38,459 bases of DNA from Sedimentisphaerales bacterium. GTDB taxonomy: Bacteria > Planctomycetota > Phycisphaerae > Sedimentisphaerales > Anaerobacaceae. Location of the stretch: contig JAUWPZ010000015.1 in the NCBI GenBank assembly GCA_030611315.1, positions 1-38,459 of the forward strand. The letters are read 5' to 3'. The notes under the pieces are model-generated. The model did not search any database. It had not been told where the DNA came from and saw only the letters and a program-made list of their open reading frames with translations. Below are positions 25,598-34,960 of this stretch, one piece after another. A program made the translations under genes and the position numbers. The stretch's first letter is position 1, and each line of letters begins with the position of its first letter.

Positions 25598-26587
25598 ATG
25601 GTGGACAAAATTGCCTCTTCTGTTGCTGAAATGCCTGGAACAAGTACACCTCTGCGAAAGCAGGAGTGGCGCGAGCTTGGACTGCATAGTTATATTAAGC
25701 TCCTGATAATAGGGGGGCTGTTCGTCTATCTTTTTTACAATGAGATTAGCGTTATTGTCAACAAATGGATGACAGACAGCAGTTGGTCGCACGGTTTTCT
25801 AATCCCCGGTTTTAGTTTATACTTCATCAACCAGCACAAAAAAGAGATTCTCAACCTTTACAGCAGCGGTCTTACCAGGCCGAATTACTTAGGTTTGGCC
25901 CTGCTGATTCTCGCGATTTTGTTTTATCTGTTCAACAAGGTCAGCCCATCCGGCTATGCATACTTCCAGCGTATTAGCGTAATAATGGCTCTTGGAGCCG
26001 TGGTATTGTTTTTAGGTGGGTGGCCTTTGACAAGATACATGTGGTTTCCAGTCGCATTTTTGATTTTTGCCGTGTCATTGCCGCAGAGATACTATGTTAG
26101 CCTGACTATGCCGATGCGGCATCTTGCTGCTTATGTAGCATCTACCTTGCTTAATTTGGTCGATAGTATAGAAACAACTGTCAGCGGCGTGGTTATAGAG
26201 GTGTTTTATAAAGGCCAGCCGGTGGAGCCTCCGCTCAATGTGGCCGAGGCCTGCAGCGGAATGAGGCTGCTGATGGCATTTTTGGCCTTGGGCGTTGCTA
26301 TGGCATACTTGCATTACAGGCCTATATGGCAGCGACTTGTCCTGTTGGCAAGCACAATACCGATAGCGATTGCCTGTAATGTCGTACGCGTTACAGTTAC
26401 AGGCTTTATTTATGTGCTGATACATCCGAAGTACACTCAGGGTGTTTATCACGATGCGCTTGGGCTGTCAATGTTGCCGTTGGCGTTTGCCCTGTATGGT
26501 TTTCTTGCCTGGTTTATGTCAAGCTTATTTATTGATGAGGCCGAGGCGGTTGCCGAGGATATTGTGGTTCGAAAGCATAATGCGTGA
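25598..26587 (+). CDS. exosortase (archaeosortase/exosortase family)
   Basis: 329 residues, about eight membrane segments. The three invariant residues of the family are present: Cys219 in ACSGMRLLMAF, Arg264 in CNVVRVTVTGF and His285 in YHDALG. The early SSWSHGFLIPGFSLYF motif is also typical. Exosortases are membrane transpeptidase-like enzymes that process PEP-CTERM proteins for sorting to the cell surface in exopolysaccharide-producing bacteria. The gene starts after a hairpin and has a weak ribosome binding site. It overlaps the next gene by eight bases. No PEP-CTERM protein is in the window. Confidence 0.95.
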   Translation: MVDKIASSVAEMPGTSTPLRKQEWRELGLHSYIKLLIIGGLFVYLFYNEISVIVNKWMTDSSWSHGFLIPGFSLYFINQHKKEILNLYSSGLTRPNYLGLALLILAILFYLFNKVSPSGYAYFQRISVIMALGAVVLFLGGWPLTRYMWFPVAFLIFAVSLPQRYYVSLTMPMRHLAAYVASTLLNLVDSIETTVSGVVIEVFYKGQPVEPPLNVAEACSGMRLLMAFLALGVAMAYLHYRPIWQRLVLLASTIPIAIACNVVRVTVTGFIYVLIHPKYTQGVYHDALGLSMLPLAFALYGFLAWFMSSLFIDEAEAVAEDIVVRKHNA

Positions 26588-26603
26588 TGCGAGATGCGAC
26601 ATA
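26576..26603. repeat. 7-bp repeat array running into a coding start, 4 units
   Basis: CATAATG, CGTGATG, CGAGATG, CGACATA, followed by a partial CGAGTTT. The array supplies the exosortase stop codon and the start codon and first residues (MRDARCDIR) of the next gene. Confidence 0.7.
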
Positions 26604-27332
26604 CGAGTTTATTTACAGCCGGCCTTTGTGATATGTGCAGTTGTGCTTATAGTAAGTAGCGTCGTTATCTCGAAAATAGAGATAGAACCCGAACCCTGGC
26701 CGTTGAAAAAGCCTTTAGACCTTTTGGATGAGGATGACTTGGCGCCTTATAAAGTAATAGAAAAAATAAAAATACAAAATGAAGAAATAGTCGAAGCATT
26801 AGGCACGAAAGACTATATTCAATGGGTTCTGGAAGATACAGATGAGGCGGCCGGCAGTAACGTCAAAAAATGCCTGCTGTTTATTACTTATTATGAGCTT
26901 GCCGATAGGATACCGCATGAGCCCAAGTTTTGCCATTTAGGGACCGGACATCAATTGCTGGCAGAGGATGGCTTGTCGGTCGAAATAAATGGACAAGACG
27001 GTAATGAGAATATACCGGGAAGGCATCTTGTTTTTTCGAGGACAAACTCCGGTATATGGCACCGGGGCACTAAGTTCTCAGTTTTTTACCTTTTTAGTGT
27101 AAACAGGATTTATGCCAACAGCAGAGATAGTGCTCGTTTGGCTCTTAATAGGAATATTTTTAGCAAACATTCGTACTTTTCCAAAGTCGAATGGAATTTT
27201 TTAACGAATGCCGGTGTGAAGACTTACTTGAGTAAAGAAAAGGCTGTTGCAGCGAGCGAAAAGCTTTTAGCTGTAGTTTTGCCTATTTTGGAAAGAGATC
27301 ATTGGCCTGAGTGGGAAAAGGCCGTGGAGTGA
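26580..27332 (+). CDS. EpsI-like exosortase-associated protein (DUF3485 type)
   Basis: 250 residues from the ATG at 26580, which overlaps the exosortase stop. One N-terminal membrane segment (about 11-29) is followed by an extracytoplasmic domain. The segment LLFITYYELADRIPHEPKFC with its HxPxxC motif matches the EpsI/DUF3485 pattern, as does the FSVFYLFSVNRIYANSRDSAR region. EpsI proteins are coded beside exosortases in exopolysaccharide loci; the precise role is unknown. An upstream frame extension lies inside the exosortase gene and is not used. Confidence 0.8.
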   Translation: MRDARCDIRVYLQPAFVICAVVLIVSSVVISKIEIEPEPWPLKKPLDLLDEDDLAPYKVIEKIKIQNEEIVEALGTKDYIQWVLEDTDEAAGSNVKKCLLFITYYELADRIPHEPKFCHLGTGHQLLAEDGLSVEINGQDGNENIPGRHLVFSRTNSGIWHRGTKFSVFYLFSVNRIYANSRDSARLALNRNIFSKHSYFSKVEWNFLTNAGVKTYLSKEKAVAASEKLLAVVLPILERDHWPEWEKAVE

Positions 27333-27498
27333 AAAATTGGAGTGTATAGTAACCTATAAAATAGATAACCATGCCCTGTTATTGTAGTTTATCGCAAAAT
27401 GGGGCCCTGCAAAGCTGCTGGAGATGCTATTTGAGTAAAAGGTCAGGAAAGACAATCTCCGTGGCAGTTGGCTTTGACAGAAGAAAAGGAGAAGATTT

Positions 27499-30400
27499 AT
27501 GGCAAAGAGGAGGTTGAATAAAAAAGTCGCACTTGTCGGCTTGGCGATTTTTGTGGTCGTTGTCTTGATTGCCATTTGGGCGATTTTGCATTTGAGCAGA
27601 GACCCGGAACCGTTTATCGAAGACGGAAATGCAGCATTGCTCGCAAAGGATTACAAAAAGGCCGAAATCAGTTTTCGCAATGCATATCAGCGGGCGAAGG
27701 ATGATTCGCTCAGAGAAGAGATACTTGTCAAGCTTGTGAATATGTATATCGAAAGTGACCAATGGAGCTTTGTGCCGTCGTACTGGGACCAAATAATCAG
27801 AATAAATCCGAAGAATGCGAAAGCTCGATACGGCCTGTTGAAGTACTTTTACACATGGGCTAACAGCGGTAGTAGGGGAGCTTGGCAGCAGGTTCGTGAG
27901 CGGGCATCGGATTTCCTGGAAGTTGCCGAAGGTACAAACCTGCTTATGGAAGAGACAGACAAGTTGGAATCTTTTGGAAAACGGGAAAAAGCAACTCAAG
28001 GACGCCTCCTCGGCCCATATTTGTACCTGCTAAGGGGAAGAGCTGCCTTTGAGATGACAAGGCTGGGAATGGTAACAAACAAGGAAGAAACGCTTGCCCT
28101 GGCAGTCGAAGATTTGGAGAAGGTCAAGGAGCTTGATAAGGGTAATCTCGATGCATACTTGTATTTGGCGCAGGCAGCCATCACAAGGTGGGAAATTTTC
28201 GGTTATTCTGGCAACATTGAAGAAAGGGACAAAGCTGCAGAGCAAGCCTTGGCGTTTTTAGCCGAAGCAGTTGAAAATGCAGGTGATAAACCGCAAGCAC
28301 ACATTAATCTTCTTGCACTGAAGCTTTCGTTAGCTCAACAGAGCGGCGCTACGCCCGTGAAAGAGAGAATTGAATTGCTTGAGCCTGAATATGTATCAAT
28401 GGCTGACAAGTTCCCCTCCAGTGCTGAAGTATTTACGGCGATTTCCGGATTCTATGCAATCTATTCAGCATATTCAGGTCCTCAAATCAGCTCAAAATAT
28501 CTTGATAAGGCTATTGAGTCGATAGAAGAAGCGATTAAGCTGGACAATGAAGAGGTAGCTTATGCAATAAATGCGGCCAATTTGTACTATCGGAGATTCT
28601 CTGTTTATGGACAAAAATCGGCGATTGACAAAGCAACAAAAGCGGCGAAGGATGCACTGACTTTACCGGATACACAAGATACGGAAGGGCCGCGAAGTTA
28701 CGCAAACAAAGTTAATAAATTTTTGTTACATTCTTTTCTTGCGCATTGCTGCATCGAGCAGGTAATCGAGCCTGCCGAGAAACAAACGAAGTCTCAAAAA
28801 GAAGCCTTGCTGAGAGATGCTGAGCAGGCAGTGCACGAAGTTGAGCAAATCCTTGGTATGGGCGAGGACCCGAAGGTTATGAAGTGGCGGGGAATGCTTG
28901 AGCTTGCGAGGGGCAATAAATACAGTGCCGTCAAGCAACTGTATGCGGCTTATGAACAGCTTAAAGCGGTTAAACCACCCGAACCACCTTGGCCGAAGGA
29001 TATAGGATTTGCGAGACTTTCTTACACCCTTGCGAAAATTTTTCAGAATACTTCCGAGGTTGGGGCAGCTATGGAATTTATGGCAAGTGCGCTTTATTCG
29101 GGCATTACCGATGACAAACCCGATGCGCGTTTGGATTATGTTGAGGCGCTTTTCAAGCTCAATGTATGGGCAGTGGCTTTGGGTAACATCAATGCTTATG
29201 AGCAGAATCATGGTCCTAGCGAGAGAAGTGAAATACTTCGCGTCAAGACTTATATCGGTGCAAACCAGTTTGATGAGGCCGCAACGGAATTGGCAAAAAG
29301 ACCTGACCCGGATGACCCCGAAATAATTAAGCTTAGCTTTGCTCTGGTGCAGGCCAAGATTGGGCAAATTAAACTTGCTATTGCAAGGCAAGCCAGAGGC
29401 CAGACAGCTCTTGACCTACAGGAGACGGAATCCGACGACAAAAGGACTGTTGAATACAGAGCTTCTTTGCAGTTAATGAAAACTGAATTGAACGACCACA
29501 TAAAACTTCGAGACCAGTTGGTGGAAAGACTACTGCCAAAAGAGCCGAATTCCATCGGACAGTCTTTACTTCTGAGTATTTGCGAAGATTACATACAGCA
29601 AGGCCTGACGAGTGAAGCCAAAGCTTTGGCCAATCAATTTTTGAAGTATTTTCCGGATAGTACAGCAGTTCTGATTTACGAAAAGATGCTTCATGAGCCT
29701 GAGCCCAGAGATATCTCGCAACAAAGGCGCAGGGAAATAGAAGAGCAGACACTGTTGAAAGTTGCTGACCCCGTTAGTAGGGCTTTGAAACTTGGCATAT
29801 TTTATGGCAGAACCAGAGAAACTGAGAAAGCCATTGCGGAATTCAAGAAGGTCCTTGAAGCGGGAACTTTGCCAAAGGTTGCGCCTGATGGGAAGACTTC
29901 TGAGAATACGGAAGAAGCAGATATGCGGCGCCTTGCAGCGAGCTATCTTTTTGATATAGCAATTCAGAAGAAGGATTGGGATCTGGCAGGACAAGTTATA
30001 GATAAGGCCAAACAAGAAAATCTCGATAATTGTGAAGGCCGGGTTTTTGTGGCCCGTTTCGCTGTGGCTAAAGAAGATTACAAGGATGCGTTGGAAGAGC
30101 TTAACGAATGCTTGAAGCAAAGGCCTATTTTTTCACGCGCTTATATGCTCAGAAGTCGGGTCAATGCCGCTCTTGGAGTTGAACGGGCGGCTATTGATGA
30201 TGCGCGAAAAGCGGTGTCGTTGAACCCTCTGGATAGAGCTATTGCAAAGGGCTTGGCCGATGTATTATACCGTGGCTATCAAAAGCTTGGCTCCGATGCC
30301 TCGCCCGAACAAACGCTTAAAACCAAGGTCGCTTTGGAAAGAGCAATCGCACTGAACCGCGGTGATGTTCAGTTACTTAGTCGCTACACCGAATTTATAA

Positions 30401-32484
30401 AATCGAAAGAACCAATAAAAGCAATAGCGATTCTGCAGGATTTACAAAGGGCCGCCCCGAGTCTACAGAATGCTTTGCGCCTTGGGCGACTGGCAACGAA
30501 ATCGGCACTTGAAGAAACGGATTCGACAAAAAAGGACGCATTGTTTGATATTGCTGAATCAACTTATGCTTGGGCCTTGAACGTACAACCAAACGAGCAG
30601 GAGGTGCTCTACAATTATGGAGAGTGCCTTCGAGCCAGGGGACGGTATAAAGAAGCCGAGGAAATGTTCCAGAAATCGAAAGACAGCGAATTGCTCTGGG
30701 ACCATTATTATCAGCAAGGTAAATATGAGGATGCCAAAAAGGTTTTAGAGCAGTTATATAGAAGCGGAAAAAAAGATATTAATGTGGTCAGAGGCCTCTT
30801 CCTTATTGCTGAAAAAACCAACGACAAGGAGGGTGTGAAGCAATATTCCGAAGAACTCTTATTACTTGATAACAATATAGAATACCGCCTTCTGCAAATT
30901 CAGGTTTTTCTCAAGGTTGGTCTTATCAAGGAAGCTGAATATAAATTGCAGGCTGTTCAGGAAAAGTTCCCGGGTGAATCAAGGACACTGCTGCTTGAGG
31001 CGTGGTTGACGATGAGGCAGGGTCAACTTGAAAAGGCATTGAAATTGATAAATCTAAGTCTTGAGAGTGATAGGGACAACGCGGCAGCGTGGCAGTTAAG
31101 AGGCGAGCTGCACTTCTTCAGTTCAAATTATGACCTGGCGATAAATGACCTTAAGAGAAGTAAGGAATTGTTAAGCAAGCCTTCTACTCAACTGTCTCTG
31201 GCGAAGGCTTATCTGCTGGCGGGCCGGGGTGATGATGCTATGACCGAACTTAAAAATACCATTGATGCACCCGGTGCTCCCCCACAGGCCAGGCTGTTGC
31301 TTGAGCAGCTTTACTTGCAGTCCGGCAGGAGAGCCGCGCTAGAAAGATTGTATGAGGATACGCTGAAGAAATTTCCCGATAGTGTACGCTGGCATAATCG
31401 GGCGGGGGCTTTGGCCATGACTACAGGTGAATACGTCAATGCAGAGCAATTGTACTTAGAAGCGTATCGCAAGAAACAGCAGGAATATCTGGGGAAAAAT
31501 ACGAAAGACTGGATGGAGGATGTGCAATACGTAACGGCGTTCGACGGCTATTTGAGGGCGCTTGTGGTGGGTGCCGGGACTCCCAATAAAGTGGGGTGGA
31601 ACCCACAAAAGTTGGACAAGGTCTTTGAGGAGTGTGAAAAATATCTTGACGGTGTTTTTGCTCCAATAGCTTTTTTAAGAATGGCTGAGGCGAAGTTGAA
31701 GCTTGATGATAGCAAAACCGCCACAGAATATTTCCAAAAAGCTGTCGAAAAGTCGGGAACCAATGAGGTGCTTGCCTCGGAAGTTTTGCTGAGAATGTTC
31801 CTGATGCTCGGCCCTGATGAAGTTTCAAGATATTGCAGGCAGAAGCTTGAAACCGACCCTGATTCGCTCGCCGCCTATTTTACACTGTTTAACCTGGCGA
31901 AGATTAACTCCCAGTACGACAAGGCTATCGTGTATATTGATAAGTGCATTCAACTCTCCGACCCGTGCAGCTTGGGCATGATTGATTACACGCTGAAAAG
32001 AGCGGAAATCTTGACCATGGCATATGAAAAAACTTCCGATAATAATTATCTTGAAATGGCTATCACAGATTACGAAAGTTTATTGGCTAAAATGCCGAAT
32101 AATATCAGTGTTCTGAATAATTATGCGTATATGCTCGCTGAGAACAATGAAAGGCTTCCACTGGCTCTTCAGTGTGCCCAGCAGGTAATTGGCTTAAAGC
32201 CGAACGAGCCGACTTTTTTGGATACTTATGGTTATGTGTTGTATAAAAACGGAAAAACTCAGCAGGCTGCCGAGTCCATGGTGGCCGCAATACAACAGTA
32301 TGACCGGGACCAAATTTCCATACCACCGGAGGTATATGAACATTTAGGTATGGTAAGAGAAAAACTTGACGCAAAAAATGAGGCGCTCACTGCTTATAAG
32401 CAAGCGCTGGAAGCGGGAGCAAATAGGTTGTCAGCGAAAAGTAAGGAGCGAATACAGAAAGCTATTGAACGTCTTTCGCCATGA
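27499..32484 (+). CDS. very large membrane-anchored TPR protein
   Basis: 1661 residues, with one membrane segment near residues 9-31 (VALVGLAIFVVVVLIAIWAI) and no lipobox. The rest is almost all helical TPR-like repeats, such as LYNYGECLRARGRYKEAEEM and AINDLKRSKELLS. The C-terminus (FLDTYGYVLYKNGKTQQAAE) matches the last repeats of the TPR proteins of PEP-CTERM loci (PrsT-like), which are usually about 900 residues; this one is nearly double. AAGGAG lies eight bases before the ATG. It probably scaffolds polysaccharide machinery in the periplasm. The gene is noticeably more A+T-rich than nifJ or the pyr genes. Confidence 0.88.
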   Translation: MAKRRLNKKVALVGLAIFVVVVLIAIWAILHLSRDPEPFIEDGNAALLAKDYKKAEISFRNAYQRAKDDSLREEILVKLVNMYIESDQWSFVPSYWDQIIRINPKNAKARYGLLKYFYTWANSGSRGAWQQVRERASDFLEVAEGTNLLMEETDKLESFGKREKATQGRLLGPYLYLLRGRAAFEMTRLGMVTNKEETLALAVEDLEKVKELDKGNLDAYLYLAQAAITRWEIFGYSGNIEERDKAAEQALAFLAEAVENAGDKPQAHINLLALKLSLAQQSGATPVKERIELLEPEYVSMADKFPSSAEVFTAISGFYAIYSAYSGPQISSKYLDKAIESIEEAIKLDNEEVAYAINAANLYYRRFSVYGQKSAIDKATKAAKDALTLPDTQDTEGPRSYANKVNKFLLHSFLAHCCIEQVIEPAEKQTKSQKEALLRDAEQAVHEVEQILGMGEDPKVMKWRGMLELARGNKYSAVKQLYAAYEQLKAVKPPEPPWPKDIGFARLSYTLAKIFQNTSEVGAAMEFMASALYSGITDDKPDARLDYVEALFKLNVWAVALGNINAYEQNHGPSERSEILRVKTYIGANQFDEAATELAKRPDPDDPEIIKLSFALVQAKIGQIKLAIARQARGQTALDLQETESDDKRTVEYRASLQLMKTELNDHIKLRDQLVERLLPKEPNSIGQSLLLSICEDYIQQGLTSEAKALANQFLKYFPDSTAVLIYEKMLHEPEPRDISQQRRREIEEQTLLKVADPVSRALKLGIFYGRTRETEKAIAEFKKVLEAGTLPKVAPDGKTSENTEEADMRRLAASYLFDIAIQKKDWDLAGQVIDKAKQENLDNCEGRVFVARFAVAKEDYKDALEELNECLKQRPIFSRAYMLRSRVNAALGVERAAIDDARKAVSLNPLDRAIAKGLADVLYRGYQKLGSDASPEQTLKTKVALERAIALNRGDVQLLSRYTEFIKSKEPIKAIAILQDLQRAAPSLQNALRLGRLATKSALEETDSTKKDALFDIAESTYAWALNVQPNEQEVLYNYGECLRARGRYKEAEEMFQKSKDSELLWDHYYQQGKYEDAKKVLEQLYRSGKKDINVVRGLFLIAEKTNDKEGVKQYSEELLLLDNNIEYRLLQIQVFLKVGLIKEAEYKLQAVQEKFPGESRTLLLEAWLTMRQGQLEKALKLINLSLESDRDNAAAWQLRGELHFFSSNYDLAINDLKRSKELLSKPSTQLSLAKAYLLAGRGDDAMTELKNTIDAPGAPPQARLLLEQLYLQSGRRAALERLYEDTLKKFPDSVRWHNRAGALAMTTGEYVNAEQLYLEAYRKKQQEYLGKNTKDWMEDVQYVTAFDGYLRALVVGAGTPNKVGWNPQKLDKVFEECEKYLDGVFAPIAFLRMAEAKLKLDDSKTATEYFQKAVEKSGTNEVLASEVLLRMFLMLGPDEVSRYCRQKLETDPDSLAAYFTLFNLAKINSQYDKAIVYIDKCIQLSDPCSLGMIDYTLKRAEILTMAYEKTSDNNYLEMAITDYESLLAKMPNNISVLNNYAYMLAENNERLPLALQCAQQVIGLKPNEPTFLDTYGYVLYKNGKTQQAAESMVAAIQQYDRDQISIPPEVYEHLGMVREKLDAKNEALTAYKQALEAGANRLSAKSKERIQKAIERLSP

Positions 32485-32573
32485 TGTGCCGTACCTGACG
32501 CATCGTGCGGAAAAATATACGTGATAATGATAAGATGTTTGCTTTATTTGCTTAGTTCTGATTGGAGATTAAA

Positions 32574-34814
32574 ATGGTTGAAGAAAGGCCAATAGCTTTA
32601 AATAAAACAACAGCACCGGCTGGGCGTAAGCCCCCGGTTGCTGCCGGGATGACACCTAAAGAAGTTCTGGGCGTATTGCGACGGCACGTGTTGTTGATTG
32701 TTGCTCTGACTATATCGGGTTTGTTAATAGGCGGCGCCAGTTGGTATCTTTTGCGCGAATATAGCCCAAAATATGCCGCGAGAACTTATATGGAAGTTCT
32801 CCCGTCCGTCGATGTAGACCCTACAGTCATTGAGCCAGCTGTGGTCCAGAAGGAGATTCGATACGGCTATCGTCTGACAATAGCCAGCCTCATCAAACAG
32901 CAGAGTAGTTTGCAGAGATTGCTTGGGAGCGACGAAGTTAAGAATACCAAGTGGTTTCGAAGCAAAGGCAATGAGCGAAAACGCGTTAAGGATTTGGAGC
33001 GCAATTTTGAGGCTGTCGCTTACAGAGACGGTGATTTTGTCGAGATATCAATGACCTGTAGTGGCGAGGACGCCGATAGAGAGTCGGCATTGATAGTCAA
33101 CGAAATGTTGGACCAGTTTGTCGGTCAACAAGGCGTTACTAAAAAAGCAGAAATCAAAGGAAAGCTGACACAGCTTAATGATCGGTTCAGAATTGTTCAA
33201 ACAGAGCTGGACCGTGCCAACGCGGAGTTGGATGCGGTTCGTAGGGATAAGAATATATATGATCTTGATATGCCTGCCGGCTACGAGTACAGGCACACAA
33301 TCACAATAAGATTGAATGATTTGGAACTTGAGCAGAGTGATCTTCTTCTGGCAATAAGCCAGCTTAGAGCTGTCGTAGCAAATTATGTGGAACAGGCGCA
33401 GGGGGCTTATAGCGACCAGGTTGAAATTCTAATACAGAATGATCCTATTATGCTTTTGCTTGCTCAGCAGCTTGCTCTTCAAGAGGCTGACCGTCAGGGC
33501 AAATTAACAAGGCTCGGGCTAAATCACAGAACAATGCGTCAACAGCAGGATACCATGAATAAAATCAGCGAGGAGATAGAAAAGAGGAGAAAAGAAATTG
33601 CAGAGCGGACCCGGCAGGCGAATCTCGAAAATGCAAATGATGGCTTGATCGTGTTGCAGCAGAGGTCTATGGAGCTGGAAAAATTGCGGCAGAAAGCGGA
33701 AGATGAAAAGAGAGACCTTGACATGGCCCGCATACAGTATGCGGAGCGGGTGGCTCGAAGAGACGAGAGAATCATAATGCTTGACTCGATCAAGCAGCAA
33801 ATCGAGAAGTTGAACATAATACATGATGACCCGGAGACGCCTAAGGTGAGAAAAACCGGAGATGCTCCGGTACCTTTGGATATGGTGCTATCCCGGCAGT
33901 GGCACGTTTGGTGCCCCAGTGGAGCGGTGCTGGGATTTCTCCTTAGTGTGGGTCTTGCCTTCCTTATTGAGTTGGCCAATGACCTCGTGAGGACGCCAAG
34001 AGACGTAGGAAGATATTTGCATGTTCCGCTTCTGGGTGTTATTCCTGATGCGGCTGAAGATAACCAGGTTCGGGGTGTCGAGCTTTGTCACGTTGTCCGT
34101 CAGGCGCCTTATTCTATTATAAGCGAATCCTACAGGCGGTGTCGGACCAACTTAAAACTTTCCACGCCGGCGGAATCTTTGAAGACCGTTCTTGTCGGCA
34201 GTGGTATGGCAGGGGACGGCAGGACATCGGTGGCCGCTAATCTCGCGGCAACTTTTGTTGCTGAAGACAAGAAGGTGCTGTTGATAGACGCTAACTTCAG
34301 GCAGCCGAGCTTGCATACGCTGTTTCCGAAGTCGGCAGGCGAAGACATGGGAATCGAGAGTTTTGATTTCGGCTTGAGCAGTGTGCTGACCAAGCAGTGC
34401 GGTTATAATGATGCGGTAAGGTCCAGCGGTATTGAGGGACTTGATATAATCGATTCGGGGCCGGTGCCGAGTAATCCGGCTGAACTGCTCGGAAGCACAC
34501 GCATGGAAGAACTGCTGAAAGAGCAGCGCAACAACTATGATTATATTATAATTGACACACCGCCGGTGTTGCTTGTCAGTGATGCCAAGGTCTTCGCAAA
34601 GCTGGTTGATGCGACATTATTGGTATTTAATGCTGCCGCTACAAAGAGAGGCGCCGCTCTGAGGACCATTCGCGAAATGAGAGAAGTCGGCGCCACGGTA
34701 GTTGGCTGTGTGCTCTTCGGCGTAAGGTCTATGAAGGGTGGCTATTTCCAGGAGCAGTTCAAGTCTTACAGAAAGTATCAAAAGGTGCAGCTCGCTGCTG
34801 CTGGCACGGCCTAA
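32574..34814 (+). CDS. Wzz chain-length determinant fused to BY-type tyrosine kinase
   Basis: 746 residues from the ATG at 32574 with GGAG upstream. Wzz part: first membrane segment about 45-65 (VLLIVALTISGLLIGGASWY), a long coiled-coil periplasmic region, and a second membrane segment about 445-465 (AVLGFLLSVGLAFLIELAND). Kinase part: Walker A reads GMAGDGRTS with Arg550 where the family has Lys, Walker A' LLIDANFRQP, and Walker B YIIIDTPPVLLVSDA. The tail has three Tyr (GYFQEQF, SYRKYQ) suited to autophosphorylation. Such proteins control polymer length and export. It is the last gene of the operon, ending at the terminator at 34888. Confidence 0.93.
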   Translation: MVEERPIALNKTTAPAGRKPPVAAGMTPKEVLGVLRRHVLLIVALTISGLLIGGASWYLLREYSPKYAARTYMEVLPSVDVDPTVIEPAVVQKEIRYGYRLTIASLIKQQSSLQRLLGSDEVKNTKWFRSKGNERKRVKDLERNFEAVAYRDGDFVEISMTCSGEDADRESALIVNEMLDQFVGQQGVTKKAEIKGKLTQLNDRFRIVQTELDRANAELDAVRRDKNIYDLDMPAGYEYRHTITIRLNDLELEQSDLLLAISQLRAVVANYVEQAQGAYSDQVEILIQNDPIMLLLAQQLALQEADRQGKLTRLGLNHRTMRQQQDTMNKISEEIEKRRKEIAERTRQANLENANDGLIVLQQRSMELEKLRQKAEDEKRDLDMARIQYAERVARRDERIIMLDSIKQQIEKLNIIHDDPETPKVRKTGDAPVPLDMVLSRQWHVWCPSGAVLGFLLSVGLAFLIELANDLVRTPRDVGRYLHVPLLGVIPDAAEDNQVRGVELCHVVRQAPYSIISESYRRCRTNLKLSTPAESLKTVLVGSGMAGDGRTSVAANLAATFVAEDKKVLLIDANFRQPSLHTLFPKSAGEDMGIESFDFGLSSVLTKQCGYNDAVRSSGIEGLDIIDSGPVPSNPAELLGSTRMEELLKEQRNNYDYIIIDTPPVLLVSDAKVFAKLVDATLLVFNAAATKRGAALRTIREMREVGATVVGCVLFGVRSMKGGYFQEQFKSYRKYQKVQLAAAGTA

Positions 34815-34887
34815 AAAGAATCCCGAACGTGAAAATGGGCGTTGAGGGATTAGGAACGCTTCTTGGCAGTAGCTGATATTAATATCG

Positions 34888-34928
34888 GGTTCCCATTTTG
34901 CGATAATCCGCAAAATGGGAACCTTTTT
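34888..34928 (+). terminator. strong intrinsic terminator ending the exopolysaccharide operon
   Basis: GGTTCCCATTTTGCG and CGCAAAATGGGAACC form a perfect 15-pair stem around ATAATC, followed directly by TTTTT. It is 73 bases after the stop of the Wzz/kinase gene and separates it from the epimerase gene. Confidence 0.9.
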
Positions 34929-34960
34929 ATACACCAAAGCTTGGTTTAAGAGGCAGCTTA

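Noticed and set aside
27333-27498. possible riboswitch before the TPR gene
   Set aside because: The GCAAAG segment recalls c-di-GMP riboswitches, but the tetraloop and receptor motifs and paired stems are missing.
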